DNA from: Poindextera sp963706385 | Lineage (GTDB): Bacteria; Pseudomonadota; Alphaproteobacteria; Caulobacterales; Caulobacteraceae | NCBI GenBank assembly: GCA_963706385.1 | Contig: OY970153.1 | Coordinates: 868,001 to 932,000 of the forward strand | Direction: 5' to 3' | Length of the DNA: 64,000 bases | Part shown: piece after piece, positions 25,905 through 34,706 of the stretch | Position numbering within the stretch: the first letter of the stretch is position 1 | Layout: every line of letters starts with the position of its first letter | The notes under the pieces: generated by a model | The model's input: the letters and a program-made list of their open reading frames with translations, nothing else | Told to the model about the DNA's origin: nothing | Database searches by the model: none | Translations under genes and position numbers: made by a program

Positions 25905-26954
25905 ATGAGCCATGAACTGAAGACCGGCGGCGACCGGGGCTATCTGCGCATCGCCACCGAGGAAGCCTTCGCCGTCCGCGAACAGATCGACGCCTACATC
26001 CGCATGGTGCGCGACGGCGTGGCGGACAAGGGCGTGACCTCGCTGTGGGGCTTCTACTCCAGCAGTCCGTCGGAGCGCGCCACCCAGATCATGGAGCGCC
26101 TGCTGGACCTCGACGATCAGCGGATCGCCGACATGGACGCCACCGGCATCGACGTGGCCATCCTGTCCCTCACCTCGCCCGGCGTGCAGCCGTTCGGCGC
26201 GGACGAGGCCAAGGCGATGGTTCGCCGCGCCAATGACCATCTGGCCGAAGCCGTCGCGCGTCACCCCACCCGCTATGCCGGCATGACCTCGATCGCGCCT
26301 CAGGATCCGCAATGGTCCGCCGCCGAGATCGCGCGCGGCAAGGCCCTGGGCTTCAAGGGCGTGATGATCAACAGCCACACCCAGGGCGAATATCTCGACG
26401 CGCCGAAGTTCGACCCGATCCTGCGGGCCGCCGTGGAAGTCGACCAGCCGATCTACATTCACCCGCAGTCGCCGCCGGACAGCATGATCGGGCCGATGCT
26501 GGAAGCGGGCCTGGACGGCGCCATCTTCGGCTTCGGCGTCGAAACTGGCATGCATCTGTTGCGCGTCATCACCAGCGGCGCCTTCGACCGCTACCCCGAC
26601 CTGAAGATCATCGTCGGCCACATGGGCGAAGCGCTGCCCTTCTGGCTCTTCCGGCTCGACTACATGCACCGGGCCGGTGTTCAGTCGAAGCGCTACGAGT
26701 GCATGAAGCCGCTGAAGAAGACGGTGTCCGATTACATGCGCCAGAACGTCTACGTCACCACCAGCGGCATGGCCTGGAGCCCCGCGATCAAATTCACCCA
26801 GGAGGTGCTGGGCGTCGATCGCGTGATGTATGCGATGGACTATCCCTATGAGTATGTGGCCGACGAGGTGCGCGCTCACGACCTGCTCGACATCAGCGCC
26901 GAGGACAAGAAGAAGCTGATGCAGACCAACGCCGAGCGCGTCTTCAAACTATGA
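25905..26954 (+). CDS. ligW: LigW-like 5-carboxyvanillate decarboxylase (amidohydrolase family)
   Basis: A 349-residue metal-dependent decarboxylase of the ACMSD/amidohydrolase superfamily. The N-terminus HELKTGGDRGYLRIATEEAF is nearly that of LigW. Expected metal ligands are E19, H186 and D312, matching E19/H188/D314 of the characterised Novosphingobium enzyme after a two-residue shift. Also PSERATQIMERLLDL and NSHTQGEYLD. LigW turns 5-carboxyvanillate, from the biphenyl dimer DDVA, into vanillate and CO2. The ATG at 25905 is chosen over a TTG three codons upstream. Its stop overlaps the MFS start by ATGA. Confidence 0.85.
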   Translation: MSHELKTGGDRGYLRIATEEAFAVREQIDAYIRMVRDGVADKGVTSLWGFYSSSPSERATQIMERLLDLDDQRIADMDATGIDVAILSLTSPGVQPFGADEAKAMVRRANDHLAEAVARHPTRYAGMTSIAPQDPQWSAAEIARGKALGFKGVMINSHTQGEYLDAPKFDPILRAAVEVDQPIYIHPQSPPDSMIGPMLEAGLDGAIFGFGVETGMHLLRVITSGAFDRYPDLKIIVGHMGEALPFWLFRLDYMHRAGVQSKRYECMKPLKKTVSDYMRQNVYVTTSGMAWSPAIKFTQEVLGVDRVMYAMDYPYEYVADEVRAHDLLDISAEDKKKLMQTNAERVFKL

Positions 26955-28579
26955 GCCGGCAGGCCGCGCCCGCGCCGCGCGCGTTCGGCGGACGGGCGGC
27001 CTGGACCGCTCTGATCCTGATCACCCTGACTCAGGCGATGAGCCTGATGGACCGGCAAATCCTGGCCATCCTCGCGCCCCGCATCAAGGCCGACCTGCGG
27101 CTCGATGACGCCGACCTGGGCCTGTTGTACGGGACGGTGTTCGCGCTGTTCTACGCCCTGTTCTCGCTGCCGCTCGGAAGGCTGGCCGATGGCTGGATCC
27201 GCACGCGGCTGCTGGCCCTGTCCATCGCCGGCTGGTCGGTCATGACCATGCTGGCCGGCGCGGCCAACAGCTTCGCGATGCTGGCCGTGTCCCGGCTGGG
27301 CGTCGGCATCGGCGAGGCCAGCGCTCAACCGGCCGGCTTTTCGATCATCGCCGACACCTTTCCGAAAAAGCAGCGCGGCCTTGCCAGCGCGATGATCGCC
27401 GCCGGCGTGGCGCTGGGCCTTGGCTCGGCCCTGTGGCTGGGCGGGACAGTGGCGGACGCCTGGGATGGCGCCTTCGCGAAAGGTGCGGCCCCGCTGGGCC
27501 TGCACGGCTGGCAGGCGGCGTTCGTCGTCGCCTCCCTGCCGGGCTTTGTGCTGGCCGTCCTGCTGGGCCGCCTGCCGGAGCCCGTGCGCGGCGCCGTCGA
27601 TGGGATCGTCCAGCCGCCCGATCCGCGCCCGTTCCGCGCCAGCCTGGAACTGCTTTGCGCGATCCTGCCCGGCTTCGCGTGGATCAACCTGGCCCGCCGC
27701 CGCGCATCGGCCGCGGTCTGGATCGTCAATATCGCCGGCTTGGCGGCGATCACGATCGGAGCCGTCCTGCTGACGCGCTGGACCGAATCCCTGCGACCTC
27801 ATAGCCCGCCCGCATTGCGGATCGGTCATCAGGCGTTGAGCGCGGGCGCGCTGCAATGGACCATCACCGGATTTGGGCTCTATGTGCTGTTGTGCTGGAG
27901 CCAGGCGCTGAAGCTCAGCGACCGCGCGGTCCACGCCTTGATCCTGAAAAGCCCCGGCGTCGTCGCGACCCTGGCGATCTCGTCGTTGCAGTCGGTGATC
28001 AACTACGGCGTGATGGCCTGGAGCAGCGTCTATATCGTCACGCGGTTCAAACAGCCGCTGGCCGATGTGGGGCTCAAGTTCGGGTTTCTGATCGCCGCGA
28101 TCGGCATCATCGGACCGATCGTCGCGGGCCCGCTGGCCGACGGGCTGCACCGGCGGGTTCGGGCGGGGCGGCTCTATGTGACGCTGGTGTCGCTGACGGC
28201 CTCGCCCGTGTTGGCGTTCCTGGTCTACCGGACCGGTTCAGTGACGAGCTTCTATCTGTGGTTCATCCCGTTCAGCTTCGCCACGACGATGTGGGCGCCG
28301 CCGATCTACGCGACCTTGCTGGATCTGGTCCTGCCGCGCATGAGGGGCACGGTGATCTCCTGTTATATCATTCTGCTGACCATCATCGGCGTGGGGCTGG
28401 GGCCCTTCGCCGTCGGCCTGATGAGCGACATTTCCCATCACGACCTCGCCGGCTCGATCCTGAACCTTTACTGGCTGTCGCCGATCATCGCGCTGTTGGT
28501 CGTGTTCCTGATCGTCCGCCTCCCGCGCGAGGAGGAGACCCTGCTCGACCGCGCGAGGATGGCTGGCGAAGCGGTCTGA
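26951..28579 (+). CDS. MFS transporter, second of the catabolic cluster
   Basis: A 542-residue permease, longer than usual because of a central insertion between the two six-helix halves that includes extra hydrophobic segments near residues 250-320. Family marks: SLMDRQILAILAPRIKADL, GRLADGWIRTR, SRLGVGIGEASAQPAGFSII. It is last in the operon with the LigW-like enzyme, so import of carboxyvanillate, vanillate or a dimer is likely. It resembles, but is not a recent copy of, the transporter at 22204. Confidence 0.85.
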   Translation: MSRQAAPAPRAFGGRAAWTALILITLTQAMSLMDRQILAILAPRIKADLRLDDADLGLLYGTVFALFYALFSLPLGRLADGWIRTRLLALSIAGWSVMTMLAGAANSFAMLAVSRLGVGIGEASAQPAGFSIIADTFPKKQRGLASAMIAAGVALGLGSALWLGGTVADAWDGAFAKGAAPLGLHGWQAAFVVASLPGFVLAVLLGRLPEPVRGAVDGIVQPPDPRPFRASLELLCAILPGFAWINLARRRASAAVWIVNIAGLAAITIGAVLLTRWTESLRPHSPPALRIGHQALSAGALQWTITGFGLYVLLCWSQALKLSDRAVHALILKSPGVVATLAISSLQSVINYGVMAWSSVYIVTRFKQPLADVGLKFGFLIAAIGIIGPIVAGPLADGLHRRVRAGRLYVTLVSLTASPVLAFLVYRTGSVTSFYLWFIPFSFATTMWAPPIYATLLDLVLPRMRGTVISCYIILLTIIGVGLGPFAVGLMSDISHHDLAGSILNLYWLSPIIALLVVFLIVRLPREEETLLDRARMAGEAV

Positions 28580-28604
28580 CGAAGGCCCGGCCCGGACTCG
28601 ATCG

Positions 28605-30071
28605 TCAAGCCAGCCCGATTTCCTTGGCGGAAGCCCAGTTGCCGTGAAGCCCCATGCGCAAGCGCAGCGGCAGCTTGATGACGGCGATCGGGCCCTTTTC
28701 GATGGCCAGGGCGTCGAACAGCAGAAGGTCGGTGCGCCCTTCCGCCAGCCGATTGGCCAGCGCCACGATATAGCCGTCGCCTTCCGCCGCGTCGGGATTG
28801 CGCGGAACGAAGCAGGGCTCTTGCAGCGAGGACACCGGGCCCGCCCACCAGGACTTCTGCTCGCCGATCCGATGATCGACGAAGCCCAGCGTATTCATCA
28901 ACATCCCGGACGCGCTGCCGCCCTTCAGCTCGACGGGTTTGGCGAAGTCCTGCACCAACATCCAGCCATAACGGTAAGGCTTGCCCGTATAGCGGTCGTC
29001 GATGCGCGGAAATTCCCCGATCATGTCGCTGAGCCGCGTGCTGGATTGGAACTGATCGGAGTTGGAAGACAGATCCACCGTCCACCGGGTCAGATAGGAA
29101 TGCGATTTCTGCGGGTCGAACGGCGCGCCATGCACGTCCGGAAAGAACGGGAACATGTTCCCTTCCGCCACCGGAATATCGAAATGGACCTTCTCGCCCT
29201 CGTTGAAGGCGTTCATGACGTGGCTGGCGAACAGGTTCGGCGCCGTGAACCAGCGGACATCCTTTGCCGTCGCGCCCGCCTTGCGGGGCAATACGCCCAG
29301 ATGGATCGGCAAGGTCGTGTCGAAGCCAAAATGCGGCAGGCCTTTTTCCAGACGCTCCCAGCTTCCCACGATTGGCGTCACGTGAAAGACCGCATAGTCC
29401 GTGGTCAGGCCAAAATCGTGCATCATGCAGTAATAAGGGAGTTCAAACCAGACTTCCCGCAGCAGCTTTCCCGCGGGAGAGATTTCATAGTAGACTATAT
29501 CCTTGGTGCAGATGCCTTTGGCGGCATAGCCGAAGGCGATCATGTTTCCAGTGTCGGGGTCGATTTTCGGGTGAGCGGTGAAGGTCTCACCCGTCATCTT
29601 TCCGTCGAAGTCGGTATAGCCTTCGGTTTCCAACGTCGCCGGGTTCATGATCACCGGGGGGCTGTCTTCCTTTAGTGCATAGAGCTTGCCGCCATGCACG
29701 AAGGCGTTGGTGTTGGCGGTGCCGCGATAGACGCCCTTGACGCTGGGGTCGTCGGTCAACGGGTTGCGATAGGCGCCGAACAAGGCCTTGCCGGCCTCGC
29801 GCTCGCGCTTCCACTTGTCGGTCTGGACCCAGCGGTGTCTGAAATCCACTTGCCCATCGTGAAAGTGGAACATGCTGATCGCGCCGTCGCCATTGAAAGC
29901 GATATCGTCGCCAAGCCTTGGCGGAAACTGGGGATCGGGCTGCACCCGGAAGAACGCGCCTTGCAACTGGGCGGGAATTTCGCCTTCGACGGTCAGATCC
30001 CGAACGTCGGCCTCAAAGCGCATCGGCGTGTTCGCGCCCGTAAAGGCGGGGGTTGGAGGAAACTTCGCCAT
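28605..30071 (-). CDS. lsd: Lignostilbene-alpha,beta-dioxygenase (carotenoid oxygenase family)
   Basis: A 488-residue non-haem iron dioxygenase. Iron ligands are H167 (FTAHPK), H218 (CMMHDFG), H284 (FASHVMN) and H476 (LHGNW). F59, Y101 and K134, the residues that hold the phenolic stilbene in Sphingomonad LSDs, are all at the same numbers here. These enzymes cut the central double bond of lignostilbene to two aromatic aldehydes such as vanillin. The ATG at 30071 follows GGGGAG with seven bases between. Motif site 4 lies directly upstream. Confidence 0.92.
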   Translation of the reverse strand: MAKFPPTPAFTGANTPMRFEADVRDLTVEGEIPAQLQGAFFRVQPDPQFPPRLGDDIAFNGDGAISMFHFHDGQVDFRHRWVQTDKWKREREAGKALFGAYRNPLTDDPSVKGVYRGTANTNAFVHGGKLYALKEDSPPVIMNPATLETEGYTDFDGKMTGETFTAHPKIDPDTGNMIAFGYAAKGICTKDIVYYEISPAGKLLREVWFELPYYCMMHDFGLTTDYAVFHVTPIVGSWERLEKGLPHFGFDTTLPIHLGVLPRKAGATAKDVRWFTAPNLFASHVMNAFNEGEKVHFDIPVAEGNMFPFFPDVHGAPFDPQKSHSYLTRWTVDLSSNSDQFQSSTRLSDMIGEFPRIDDRYTGKPYRYGWMLVQDFAKPVELKGGSASGMLMNTLGFVDHRIGEQKSWWAGPVSSLQEPCFVPRNPDAAEGDGYIVALANRLAEGRTDLLLFDALAIEKGPIAVIKLPLRLRMGLHGNWASAKEIGLA

Positions 30072-30097
30072 GCATTTTCTCCCCGAACGTTCGAAAA

Positions 30098-30117
30098 TAT
30101 GTCTGCAACACATACAA
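30098..30117 (-). promoter_or_regulatory. Shared motif site 4, lignostilbene dioxygenase promoter
   Basis: On the minus strand TTGTATGT, seven bases, ACATA, 26 bases before the ATG. It contains the inverted repeat TATGT-N7-ACATA. A second palindrome, CGAACGTTCG, lies at 30084-30093 between it and the ribosome site. Confidence 0.5.
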
Positions 30118-30309
30118 GTTCGCCGGAGATGGAGTTTTGTCAATCTTCCACCCTTCATTGACGAAGGCCGGCCGGCGGTTTGTGGAAAATTGCCCGCAAC
30201 AGGCAACGTCAACCTCGTCAGGAACGGAAGCCCTCTTCAAGTCGCGGCGTCACGCCGCCGCGTCGGGATCAGACGAATTCGTAGCGCATCGGCAGCGTCT
30301 TCAACCCGT

Positions 30310-31005
30310 TCAGGCGCCAGGTTCGGCATCAATTCCTCCATGCCCTTGGCCATTGGCGGACGATGGCGTGTTCGACCGTGCGGCCTCGGGCGTCGCCAGC
30401 GCGCCGCACCGCACCAGGGTCATCAGCTGGTCGGCGATCTGGCGGGGGCTGCGTCCCTTGGGGTCGTACCAGGATATCGACCAGTTGAGCGCGCCGAAGC
30501 AGAGCATCCTGAGGATGGTGCGGTCGATGCCAGGCGCCAGGCCGTGCGTATCGTCAATCTCGTCGATGATCGCGGCGACATACGCGCCGTAGGCCCGATC
30601 GCGCTGGACGTGCCGTTCGCGGATGGCGGGCGGGACCTGCTGCAGTATCTTCAGATTGGCGCTGGCGAAGTCCTCTTCTTCGAGCAGGAACCGCGCGTGC
30701 GCGGACAGCGCCGCGTGCAGCTTGTCGAGCGGATCGGCGCCGGCGCCCAGCGCCTCGACCGCGGATCGGGCGGCGCCCATCGCGCCCTGGGCGCCCAGGG
30801 CGAGGATCTCCTCGACCAGGCTCTCCTTGCTGTCGAAGTGGTAATAGAGGCTGGCGGCGCGCAAATTCACCGCCTCGGCGATGTCCCGCAAGGAAACCGC
30901 CGCATAGCCCCTCCGCCGGAACAGGGCGGCGGCCGCTTCGAGGATGCGGCGACGGGTGAGTTCGGATTTCGACAGGGTCTTGGGCAGGCTCTCGCCGTCA
31001 GCCAT
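30310..31005 (-). CDS. TetR-family transcriptional regulator
   Basis: A 231-residue TetR with the N-terminal HTH (RRRILEAAAALFRRRGYAAV, SLRDIAEAVNLRAASLYYHF) and a variable ligand-binding half. It is the last gene of the Rieske/amidohydrolase operon and overlaps the amidohydrolase stop by eight bases. The perfect palindrome CTAACGATCGTTAG ahead of that operon is a likely operator, giving autoregulation with an aromatic inducer. That pairing is inference. Confidence 0.85.
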   Translation of the reverse strand: MADGESLPKTLSKSELTRRRILEAAAALFRRRGYAAVSLRDIAEAVNLRAASLYYHFDSKESLVEEILALGAQGAMGAARSAVEALGAGADPLDKLHAALSAHARFLLEEEDFASANLKILQQVPPAIRERHVQRDRAYGAYVAAIIDEIDDTHGLAPGIDRTILRMLCFGALNWSISWYDPKGRSPRQIADQLMTLVRCGALATPEAARSNTPSSANGQGHGGIDAEPGA

Positions 31006-32059
31006 GGACGCCCTCCTCGGCTGGACGCGCCAGGGCGGGCGTGGTCGGCGCGGCGCCCAGGAACCGTCTGGCCGCATCGCTCCAGATCGTCTCGCCCACG
31101 CCCGGGCGCGCGGCGGCCGACTGGATGAAGGCGCGCGGCCCGGGCTGCTGGATCAGGTAGGGATAGTCAGTGCCGAGAAAGACCTGGCCGGGCGCGATGT
31201 GCGTGGTCAGGTGCTCCAGATAGGCCTGGTCATAGACCAGGCTGTCGTAGAAGAACCGCCGCGCGTAGGTCTTCGGCGAGTGCGGCAGCTTGCCGTCAAA
31301 GCCGCCGCTGGCGCTCCAGCCGAACTCCATGCGGTGCAGGATCGGGGCGAGCACGCCGCCGCCGTGACTGAACCCCAGCTTCAGACGCGGGAAGCGCTCG
31401 AGCACGCCTTCCATGATCAGGCTCGCCGCGCACAGCGCGGTGTCCACCGTGAACCCCGCGAACGGCGTCAGCATCGGGTGACGCGCCAGATCGCGCGCCT
31501 GCAAGGGGTGCAGGGAATGGACGAAGATCGCCATCTCCCGCTCCTCCGCGGCGGCGAAGAACGGATCGAACCGGGCGTCGCCGAGATAGACCCCGGCGAT
31601 GTTGCTGCCCACCTCGACGCCCACCAGGCCGAATTTGGCGCGCAGATCGCCCACTTCCTTGGCGGCCAGTTCGGGCTCCTGCAGCGGCACGGCGCCCAGG
31701 CCGAAGAACCGGTCGGGCCGCCGGGCCACCATCTCGCCGATGGTGTGGTTGAGGTGGCGGGTCATCTCCAGGGCGCCGCGCATGTCCAGCCAGTAGGACA
31801 GCAGCTCTGGCATCGGCGAGAGCGCCTGGGCGCCGATCCCGTCCCGGTCCATGTCGGCGACGCGGCGCTCCACGTCCCATGAGCGCTCATCGATTTCGCG
31901 GAACGGTTTTTGGCCGATCTTCACCATGGCCTGACGCCCGCAGGCCTCGCAGTGCACCGACGGCCAAGCGCCGATCTCGCCGCCGGTGGGATCGCGCGGC
32001 AACGACCTGGGCGTGACGTGCGAGTGGACATCGATCAGCTCCCGGCGCGGCGCGCTCAT
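30998..32059 (-). CDS. Amidohydrolase-family protein (ACMSD-like decarboxylase or hydrolase)
   Basis: A 353-residue TIM-barrel metal enzyme. The HxH motif is in IDVHSHVTP, a cysteine pair region in VHCEACGRQAMVK, the barrel histidines in FVHSLHP and GFSHGGGVL, and the catalytic aspartate in FLGTDYPYL. It belongs to the amidohydrolase-2 group with ACMSD and hydroxybenzoate decarboxylases. The ATG at 32059 starts MSAPRREL; the upstream frame is arginine-rich shadow. Operon context with a Rieske oxygenase suggests a ring-carboxyl or ring-cleavage product as substrate. Confidence 0.82.
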   Translation of the reverse strand: MSAPRRELIDVHSHVTPRSLPRDPTGGEIGAWPSVHCEACGRQAMVKIGQKPFREIDERSWDVERRVADMDRDGIGAQALSPMPELLSYWLDMRGALEMTRHLNHTIGEMVARRPDRFFGLGAVPLQEPELAAKEVGDLRAKFGLVGVEVGSNIAGVYLGDARFDPFFAAAEEREMAIFVHSLHPLQARDLARHPMLTPFAGFTVDTALCAASLIMEGVLERFPRLKLGFSHGGGVLAPILHRMEFGWSASGGFDGKLPHSPKTYARRFFYDSLVYDQAYLEHLTTHIAPGQVFLGTDYPYLIQQPGPRAFIQSAAARPGVGETIWSDAARRFLGAAPTTPALARPAEEGVHG

Positions 32060-32120
32060 GGCCGCTCGCTCGCGCCGTCGACCCCGATCGTCCGGGCGGT
32101 TCCGATCATCGCGGGCCTTT

Positions 32121-32606
32121 CTAGATGACGATGCTGACCTTGCCCGGGTAGAGCATGTCCATGTCCAAGGCGGCGCGTTTCGACTTGATCTTCCAGCGCT
32201 TGCCCGCCCAGTCGATCGCATAGAGGCTGTGGCCGAAATAGGTGTCGACCTTGCCGTTCTTGGAGCGATAGACGACGAAGTTGCAGGTCACCCGCGAACA
32301 TCCATCGTCGGATGAGAGAATGCGGACGTTGCTGATCATGTGCCGCACCAGAGAGCGCGGATACTCGGCGTGGGCTTCTTTTTTCTTCAATCGTTCGATC
32401 CGTTCGCGCAGACGAACATAGTCGTCCGCGATATAGAACAACGACTTGGCCGGGTCGTCGTCGTCCGGCGCGCCGGCGGTCGGCACATGATAGGCCGCGC
32501 CCTCGGCGAACAGGTCGAACCATTCGTCCAGACGCCATTCGTCGAGCAGCGCCGCCTCGGCGTAGAGGAAGTCCTCGACCTCCGCGCGGGTGGGCGCCCT
32601 ACTCAC
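32121..32606 (-). CDS. Ring-hydroxylating dioxygenase small (beta) subunit
   Basis: A 161-residue SnoaL-fold beta subunit: AEVEDFLYAEAALLDEWRLD, WFDLFAEGAAYHVP, RSLVRHMISNVRIL and NFVVYRSKNGKVDTYFGHS. It pairs with the Rieske alpha subunit in an alpha3beta3 complex and is structural rather than catalytic. The start is GTG at 32606, overlapping the alpha stop as GTGA. Confidence 0.88.
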   Translation of the reverse strand: MSRAPTRAEVEDFLYAEAALLDEWRLDEWFDLFAEGAAYHVPTAGAPDDDDPAKSLFYIADDYVRLRERIERLKKKEAHAEYPRSLVRHMISNVRILSSDDGCSRVTCNFVVYRSKNGKVDTYFGHSLYAIDWAGKRWKIKSKRAALDMDMLYPGKVSIVI

Positions 32607-33931
32607 GCCGAAATTCCCTCGGCGAGCGCCGTCGAGCCGGCGGCGATGCGCCGATCCCATTCGCGCCAGAAGCAGCGCATCTGCTCCTCATCGTCGTTGC
32701 GCGCGTCCGCGCCTCTCGGCATGCCCTTGGAGATGTCGTTCCACGCCGCCTCGCGCAGATTCCTGTAGCCGCGCTGGCAGGCCTCCAGGGCCTCCACGTC
32801 GTCGGGCGTGGCCAGGCCGCCCGGCCCCAGGAATTCCAGGAAATTGAACAGCCTGAGCGCGCGAAGCCGCTCGTCCTCGTGCTTCACCCCCAGCGCCCAG
32901 GCGCTCACCGCCATGCGGTCGGGGGCCAGCGGCGTGAAGGTCCGCACGGTGACGGCCATGATGTCGTTGATCACCAAGTTGGGAAAAATGATCATGTTGC
33001 GGCTCATCTCCGCCATCCGCAGACCGCGGTCCTGGCCGAACGCCTGGATCAGGCGGTTGCGCCCCTGCTCGATCATCTCGCGCCTGTCCTCGCCCCAGGC
33101 GGGGGTCCAGCGGGCGACCGGCCGTCCCCACGGCGAGGGGTATTCGATCACCGCGTGGCCGTTGCCGAGATCCTTCACCGTGCTTTTGAACTGGCGGAAG
33201 AAGCTGTCCAGGTTCAGGCCGCCCACGTTCTGCAGATAGTCGAAATAGGTGCTGTGGGTCGGCACGCCGTGGAAGCCGTCGACGCTGTTCTCGGCCAGCA
33301 GTTTCCAATTGGCGTCGATGAAGTATTTCTGATCGGCCCCGATGATCTCCATGCCCGCCTCGCCCTGATCGGCGACCAGATCAATGATCTCCTTGGCGCC
33401 GGCGAGGTAGTCCGACAGGCTGACGGCGTTGCGATCGAAATTGACGAAGTAGAAATCGCGATAGTGTTCGAGCCGGGGCGCCGGCACCAAGTCGGCGCAG
33501 CCACCGGAATAGTGGCCCTCGCCGTAGTTGCCCTCGGAATAGCGCGAGGCGAAGCGCCCGTTCACGTTGAACGCCCAGCCGTGGTAGAAGCACTGGAACG
33601 ACATGGCGTTGCCGCGCGGCTCGCGCACCAGGGTCGCGCCGCGGTGCGGGCACGAGTTCAGGAAGGCGTGAACAGCGCCGCCGCGATCGCGGTTGAACAC
33701 CAGATCGCGCCCACCGACCGAACGGGTGACGAAGTCGCAAGTCTCGGGAATTTCCGAGCCGTGGCCGAGGTAGAGCCAGCAGCGATCGAAGATCTGACGC
33801 CGCTCCGCCTCCAGCACCGCATCGTCGACGAAGGCGCGCCGGGCGACCCGGAACAGAAAGCCCTCGCGGTCTTCGCTCACCAGGCCGGAGCCGGCGGACT
33901 TCGCCCGCGCGGTCAGATCAACAACCGTCAT
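32603..33931 (-). CDS. Rieske ring-hydroxylating dioxygenase large (alpha) subunit
   Basis: A 442-residue oxygenase. The [2Fe-2S] ligands are C94/H96 (CPHRG) and C114/H117 (CFYHGW). The mononuclear iron ligands are H221 and H226 with the bridging D218 (NSVDGFHGVPTHSTYF). The family hydroxylates or demethylates aromatic rings with electrons from a ferredoxin and reductase; none is encoded nearby. The ATG at 33931 follows AAGGAG. It is the first gene of an operon running through the TetR gene. Confidence 0.92.
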   Translation of the reverse strand: MTVVDLTARAKSAGSGLVSEDREGFLFRVARRAFVDDAVLEAERRQIFDRCWLYLGHGSEIPETCDFVTRSVGGRDLVFNRDRGGAVHAFLNSCPHRGATLVREPRGNAMSFQCFYHGWAFNVNGRFASRYSEGNYGEGHYSGGCADLVPAPRLEHYRDFYFVNFDRNAVSLSDYLAGAKEIIDLVADQGEAGMEIIGADQKYFIDANWKLLAENSVDGFHGVPTHSTYFDYLQNVGGLNLDSFFRQFKSTVKDLGNGHAVIEYPSPWGRPVARWTPAWGEDRREMIEQGRNRLIQAFGQDRGLRMAEMSRNMIIFPNLVINDIMAVTVRTFTPLAPDRMAVSAWALGVKHEDERLRALRLFNFLEFLGPGGLATPDDVEALEACQRGYRNLREAAWNDISKGMPRGADARNDDEEQMRCFWREWDRRIAAGSTALAEGISA

Positions 33932-34089
33932 CGTGGTCTCCTTGGGCTCGAAATCCAGCCCTGCGTCCGATCCGACCGGTCCGCATCGGTTCAGGCTCCC
34001 GCGGCTGTTTCGGCGTCGGCCGCCCCCGCTCGCCGGTCCGCGCCAGCCCGCCATCACGCGACGGGGCGCGAACAGAGTCAATTGACAAA

Positions 34090-34103
34090 CTAACGATCGT
34101 TAG
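34090..34103. promoter_or_regulatory. Perfect palindrome CTAACGATCGTTAG, candidate TetR operator
   Basis: A 14-bp perfect palindrome 158 bases before the Rieske alpha start and 23 bases beyond the end of the convergent-facing MAPEG gene. The TetR gene at the end of the Rieske operon is the natural candidate to bind it. Confidence 0.5.
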
Positions 34104-34125
34104 ATTTTTTGGCGGATCGTCCGGG

Positions 34126-34521
34126 CTAACCCAGGCCGAGCAGCGCGGCCAGCACCATCAAGGTCCCGACCAGGCCGACCGCCCAAGCCAGCGGCCGGAT
34201 CATCGGCAAGCCGGCGAGGTAAATCCCGGCATGCGCCACCCGCGAATAGAAGAACAGTTGCGCGCCGAGCGCCGTCCAATGGTTCGAGACATGGACCAGG
34301 GCCGCCACAAGCACCAGGGGCGCGAACATCGTCAGCCCTTCCCGGTGATTGTCCACCACCCGCTTGGTGCGGGCCTGGAACGGCTTGGGCTCCGGCAGGT
34401 CGTCGCGCGGGCCGGCCATGGGCATGAGCCCCTGGGCGAGCACGCCGACGGTGGCCTGAACCAGCACCAGCAGCAGCAACAGCGCCGTCGAATAGACGAG
34501 CATGGTCAGTTCAACGCTCAT
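34126..34521 (-). CDS. MAPEG-family membrane protein
   Basis: A 131-residue protein with four membrane helices. The family block RTKRVVDNHREGLTMFAPLV is typical of bacterial MAPEG proteins, which are glutathione-related membrane enzymes. The ATG at 34521 follows GGGGAGG. It may take part in glutathione handling alongside the GSTs, but bacterial members are poorly characterised. Confidence 0.85.
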   Translation of the reverse strand: MSVELTMLVYSTALLLLLVLVQATVGVLAQGLMPMAGPRDDLPEPKPFQARTKRVVDNHREGLTMFAPLVLVAALVHVSNHWTALGAQLFFYSRVAHAGIYLAGLPMIRPLAWAVGLVGTLMVLAALLGLG

Positions 34522-34706
34522 GATAGGTCGCCTCCCCTTGGTATTGCGCGTTTCCGGCGATATAGCGCGCGCAAGAGACCGTTACGTCAAGCTTGGGCTG
34601 CCCGCTCGATCATTTGACCGGGCAGGCGTTGGCGGCGGTTTGCGCTGGACTGACGTTACGGCGACCATGCGAGGCAGCCGGCCAGGAACCGTTCAAGGAG
34701 AACACC

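Noticed and set aside
32603..33931. LigX, the DDVA O-demethylase
   Set aside because: This alpha subunit is followed by a beta subunit, unlike LigXa, and has no linked ferredoxin; the identification would be a guess from neighbourhood.
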